Positions 61,579-64,000 of a stretch of DNA of 64,000 nucleotides are shown piece after piece. The translations under genes were made by a program, and so were the position numbers. Numbering within the stretch: the stretch's first letter is position 1; each line of letters opens with the position of its first letter. This DNA is from Marinomonas rhizomae (GTDB lineage Bacteria; Pseudomonadota; Gammaproteobacteria; Pseudomonadales; Marinomonadaceae). Under the pieces are notes generated by a model. It was not told the DNA's origin. It saw only the letters and a list, made by a program, of their open reading frames with translations, and did not search any database. The DNA is taken from assembly GCF_003315485.1 (NCBI RefSeq), contig NZ_QNSE01000005.1, forward strand, positions 248,001-312,000. Reading direction: 5' to 3'.

Positions 61579-62889
61579 TTACCAGCCGCGACGATCCGCA
61601 AAGTCATGCCATTTCATGATCATCGGTAAGAACCAAGGCTTGCCCGTGTAAAGCGGACGCGTGTTGAACGGAAACTGGTCAAAAGACGTTTTCCCTTCTA
61701 CTTGGTTTAATACCTGCTGGGCAATTTTACGACCAAAGTAATTGGCACGACCAACACCAGAACCACAGTAGCCCATGGCGTAGTGCATGTCATCCATCTT
61801 GCCGATGTGTGGCACATGGTCGAAAGTGTAGGCAACATAACCTGACCAAGCATAATCAATTTTTGCTTCTTCCAATTGCGGAAAAGTACGAATCATGAAG
61901 TCTTGTAGGTATTTCGAATACAGCTGTGGCTGATCACCACGGCCAAAGGCGCGACCACCAAACAAGATGCGTTTGCCATCTGGCGACGGTCGATAATAAG
62001 CAACCAAACGTTCGGTGCCGCCGTGGGCGCGTAATTTCGGGCTCACGGAACGAATCACGGATTCAGGTAATTCTTCGGTGGCAATCATCGCAGAACGAAT
62101 AGGAATGATGCGACGTTTAAATTTATCAAATTCGCCGCCTGTGTAGCCATTTGTAGCGATAATCACTTGATCGGCATCGATAACACCACCATCGTACTGA
62201 ACCTTGTAGCTCGCGCCCTGTTTACTAACATCACGCACCTTGGTGTGTTCTAGCATTAACACACCCGCTTGCTGAGCAATTTGGCACAGTCCACGATGTA
62301 ACTTGGCTGGCTGTAAGGTGCCATCGGTCGGGTAAACCACGCCGCCATGGTAAGCGTTAGAACCTACTTCTTCGAATTGATCCTGACGACTTACTGCAAT
62401 CGCGGGGAAGTCGACGACCTTCGCAAGCTCTTCCGCTTGCTCAATCAAGCCCGCGTAATGGCTCGGATGACTGGCACCACGGAAGCGGCCACACAAGGAC
62501 AGGTCACAATCGATTTGCTCTTCCTTGATAAAATCCACCAGCCAATTGAAGGCCACCAAACTCTCTCGAATGGTCGAATGCACGCTTTCACGGCCATATT
62601 GTCGCTCAAGTCCATCTACACCCAATTGGCTAAAACTTGGTCCGAGCAAGCCGCCATTTCGGCAGCTCGCCCCTTCGCCTAAATGTCCCGCTTCCAGCAG
62701 AACCACTTTTAGTCCCGCTCGCGCCAAGGTGATGGCTGCAGAAAGACCCGTAAAGCCACCACCAACAATCACAGCGTCGGCTTTTTGTGGGATTTCAAAG
62801 CGTGCGTTTGCGTGTATTTTGCTCGCTAAAGACGTATCGGCCAGCCAAAAAGGCATGTTGGTATACGTCGATTTGTTTTTTGCCAACAT
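61579..62889 (-). CDS. FAD-dependent amine/amino-acid oxidase (DAO family, PuuB-like)
   Basis: A 436-residue flavoenzyme of the glycine oxidase/DadA/PuuB group. FAD motif AVIVGGGFTGLSAAITLARAG near 40-60, GEGASCRNGG near 74-83 and GYCGSGVGRANYFGRKIA near 375-392 are intact. Members oxidise amines, D-amino acids, sarcosine or gamma-glutamylputrescine. It lies just downstream, on the same strand, of a polar amino-acid ABC importer, so it likely oxidises the amino acid or polyamine that is taken up (inference). Confidence 0.85.
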   Translation of the reverse strand: MLAKNKSTYTNMPFWLADTSLASKIHANARFEIPQKADAVIVGGGFTGLSAAITLARAGLKVVLLEAGHLGEGASCRNGGLLGPSFSQLGVDGLERQYGRESVHSTIRESLVAFNWLVDFIKEEQIDCDLSLCGRFRGASHPSHYAGLIEQAEELAKVVDFPAIAVSRQDQFEEVGSNAYHGGVVYPTDGTLQPAKLHRGLCQIAQQAGVLMLEHTKVRDVSKQGASYKVQYDGGVIDADQVIIATNGYTGGEFDKFKRRIIPIRSAMIATEELPESVIRSVSPKLRAHGGTERLVAYYRPSPDGKRILFGGRAFGRGDQPQLYSKYLQDFMIRTFPQLEEAKIDYAWSGYVAYTFDHVPHIGKMDDMHYAMGYCGSGVGRANYFGRKIAQQVLNQVEGKTSFDQFPFNTRPLYTGKPWFLPMIMKWHDFADRRGW

Positions 62890-62939
62890 ATCGATTTCAT
62901 TCCATAAAATAAGGGTAAGTTCGTACTGCTAATAAAGCC

Positions 62940-63710
62940 TTAAAGAACGTGTTGTAAAAACTCTTTCGTCCTATCCCATTGGGGATTCACCAGCACCTGC
63001 TCTGGCGGCCCAACTTCGATGATTTCACCATCGGCCATGAACACCACGCGGTCTGCCACTTGTCGGGCAAACTGCATCTCATGGGTGACGCAAACCATGG
63101 TCATGCCGGTTTTGGCTAGGTCGATCATCACGTCCAAGACTTCCTTCACCATTTCGGGATCAAGTGCGGACGTCGGCTCATCGAACAGCATGATTTTGGG
63201 TTCCATGGCGAGGGATCGAGAAATCGCTACGCGCTGCTGCTGACCGCCTGATAATTGCCCTGGATAACGTGTTGCGAGATGAGCAATGCCCACACGATCC
63301 AACAAACGCATGGCCATTTTGTCGGCCTCGCGTTCTGACATTTTACGCAGCCAAGTTAAGCCCAAAGTGCAGTTCTGCAAGACGGTAAGATGTGGAAATA
63401 AGTTAAAATTCTGGAACACCATGCCCATGGTTTGGTGAATGATTTTATGGCTCTGACGATCCCGAGAAAGCGGCTGACCAAACACGGAAACCACGCCTTC
63501 TTGGTATTCTTCCAAATGGTTCAAAGAACGAATCAAGGTAGATTTACCCGAACCAGACGGCCCACAAACCACCATAATTTCACCTTCGCTAATGTCTAGA
63601 GAAACGTCTTTCAGAACGTGGTGATCTCCGTACCATTTGTTCAGGTTGTCGATTTTAATCGCCGTTTCAGTCACGGCTTTTTGAGCTAAATTTCCGCATG
63701 ACGTCGTCAT
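62940..63710 (-). CDS. Polar amino-acid ABC importer ATPase (GlnQ-like)
   Basis: A 256-residue ATPase of the GlnQ/HisP class. Walker [12 protein letters not shown] near 49-59, [17 protein letters not shown], signature [17 protein letters not shown] near 149 and [16 protein letters not shown] with VTHEMQFAR. Its start overlaps the stop of the permease gene by one base (TAATG). Together with the permease and the oxidase gene downstream it forms an uptake-and-use operon. Confidence 0.92.
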   Translation of the reverse strand: MTTSCGNLAQKAVTETAIKIDNLNKWYGDHHVLKDVSLDISEGEIMVVCGPSGSGKSTLIRSLNHLEEYQEGVVSVFGQPLSRDRQSHKIIHQTMGMVFQNFNLFPHLTVLQNCTLGLTWLRKMSEREADKMAMRLLDRVGIAHLATRYPGQLSGGQQQRVAISRSLAMEPKIMLFDEPTSALDPEMVKEVLDVMIDLAKTGMTMVCVTHEMQFARQVADRVVFMADGEIIEVGPPEQVLVNPQWDRTKEFLQHVL

Positions 63711-64000
63711 TAGCGATCCACCTTTAAACGTTTTTCAAGATTCAAACTGTATTGAGACATGCTGTAGCACAAGATAAAAAACAGCACGGAAATCATCACC
63801 AAAGGCTCGGTGTGCATTCCCACCCAGTCTTTATCATTGGCAATGTTGCGCGCCATCAACATGATGTCGAACAAGCCAATGATGGAAACCAAGGTGGTGT
63901 CTTTCAGCAAACTGATAAACGACGTCATGATGTTTGGAATCATCATTCTTAACGCCTGCGGCAAAATGATCAGTACCATGGTGTGTAGATAACCTAAGCC
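63710..64000 (-). CDS. Polar amino-acid ABC importer permease, N-terminus beyond the window
   Basis: The last 96 codons of a HisM/GlnP-type permease. The frame is open through base 64000; the EAA coupling loop is at the edge ([20 protein letters not shown]). An internal ATG at 63979 is not the start. Two helices and a charged tail ([10 protein letters not shown]) finish the protein. Confidence 0.88.
   Translation of the reverse strand, partial: GLGYLHTMVLIILPQALRMMIPNIMTSFISLLKDTTLVSIIGLFDIMLMARNIANDKDWVGMHTEPLVMISVLFFILCYSMSQYSLNLEKRLKVDR

Overview
This window looks like a chromosomal segment of a marine gammaproteobacterium, most likely of the Oceanospirillales/Marinomonas type. The basis is moderate G+C coding sequence, many GGDEF proteins, RibN behind an FMN riboswitch, a fused AfuB-type permease and a GAK-type kinase/ATP-grasp cassette. 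The genus is inferred, not proven. I recognised no rRNA, tRNA, CRISPR array or complete insertion sequence.

Layout. 1-15.3 kb: signalling and housekeeping genes. These include four GGDEF diguanylate cyclases (the first cut by the window edge), a YbdL-type aminotransferase, an old-yellow-enzyme reductase, an RhlE-type helicase, a MatP-like DNA-binding protein, a RIO kinase, a TetR/HPP pair with twin operators, the queuosine-precursor transporter YhhQ behind a probable preQ1-I riboswitch, and a YgjP-type metalloprotein. 15.4-22.2 kb: a divergent transport locus, with MBL-fold hydrolase, LacI regulator and inositol-monophosphatase-family enzyme on minus, and a four-gene ABC importer on plus. 22.3-30.4 kb: TauE exporter/LysR, DUF547, a VTT-membrane/FAD-reductase fusion and an MFS transporter, then two decaying neighbours: a GlxA/AraC regulator with two in-frame stops, and eamA with a frameshift plus a stop.

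30.5-41.2 kb: an A+T-rich accessory region. It holds a transmembrane protein with a possible PA14-like ectodomain, a gene remnant, an acyl-synthase-like/methyltransferase fusion convergent with a LuxR-type receptor (a candidate new signalling pair), a TraT-like lipoprotein, and a run of cell-envelope genes of unknown function including an OmpA-domain lipoprotein, a coiled-coil membrane protein and a vWA-like exported protein. 41.3-48 kb: RibN with its FMN riboswitch, RarD, an ATP-grasp protein, a small exported protein, a frameshifted DUF1272 gene and a chemoreceptor.

48.1-54.6 kb: a second LacI-ABC-phosphatase locus, AfuABC-like, with a strong LacI-type operator; sugar-phosphate uptake followed by dephosphorylation is the best reading. 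54.7-60.7 kb: six tightly coupled minus-strand genes (PhoU-like/APH kinase, ATP-grasp, HprK-related kinase, histidine phosphatase, metallophosphoesterase, amphi-Trp protein), a GAK-type cassette of unknown function. 60.8-64 kb: a Vat-like acetyltransferase, a DAO-type oxidase and a polar amino-acid ABC importer that runs off the right edge.

The strongest candidates for undescribed biology are the acyl-synthase/methyltransferase plus LuxR pair (32.6-34.6 kb), the GAK-type operon (54.7-60.7 kb) and the envelope module (35.0-41.2 kb).
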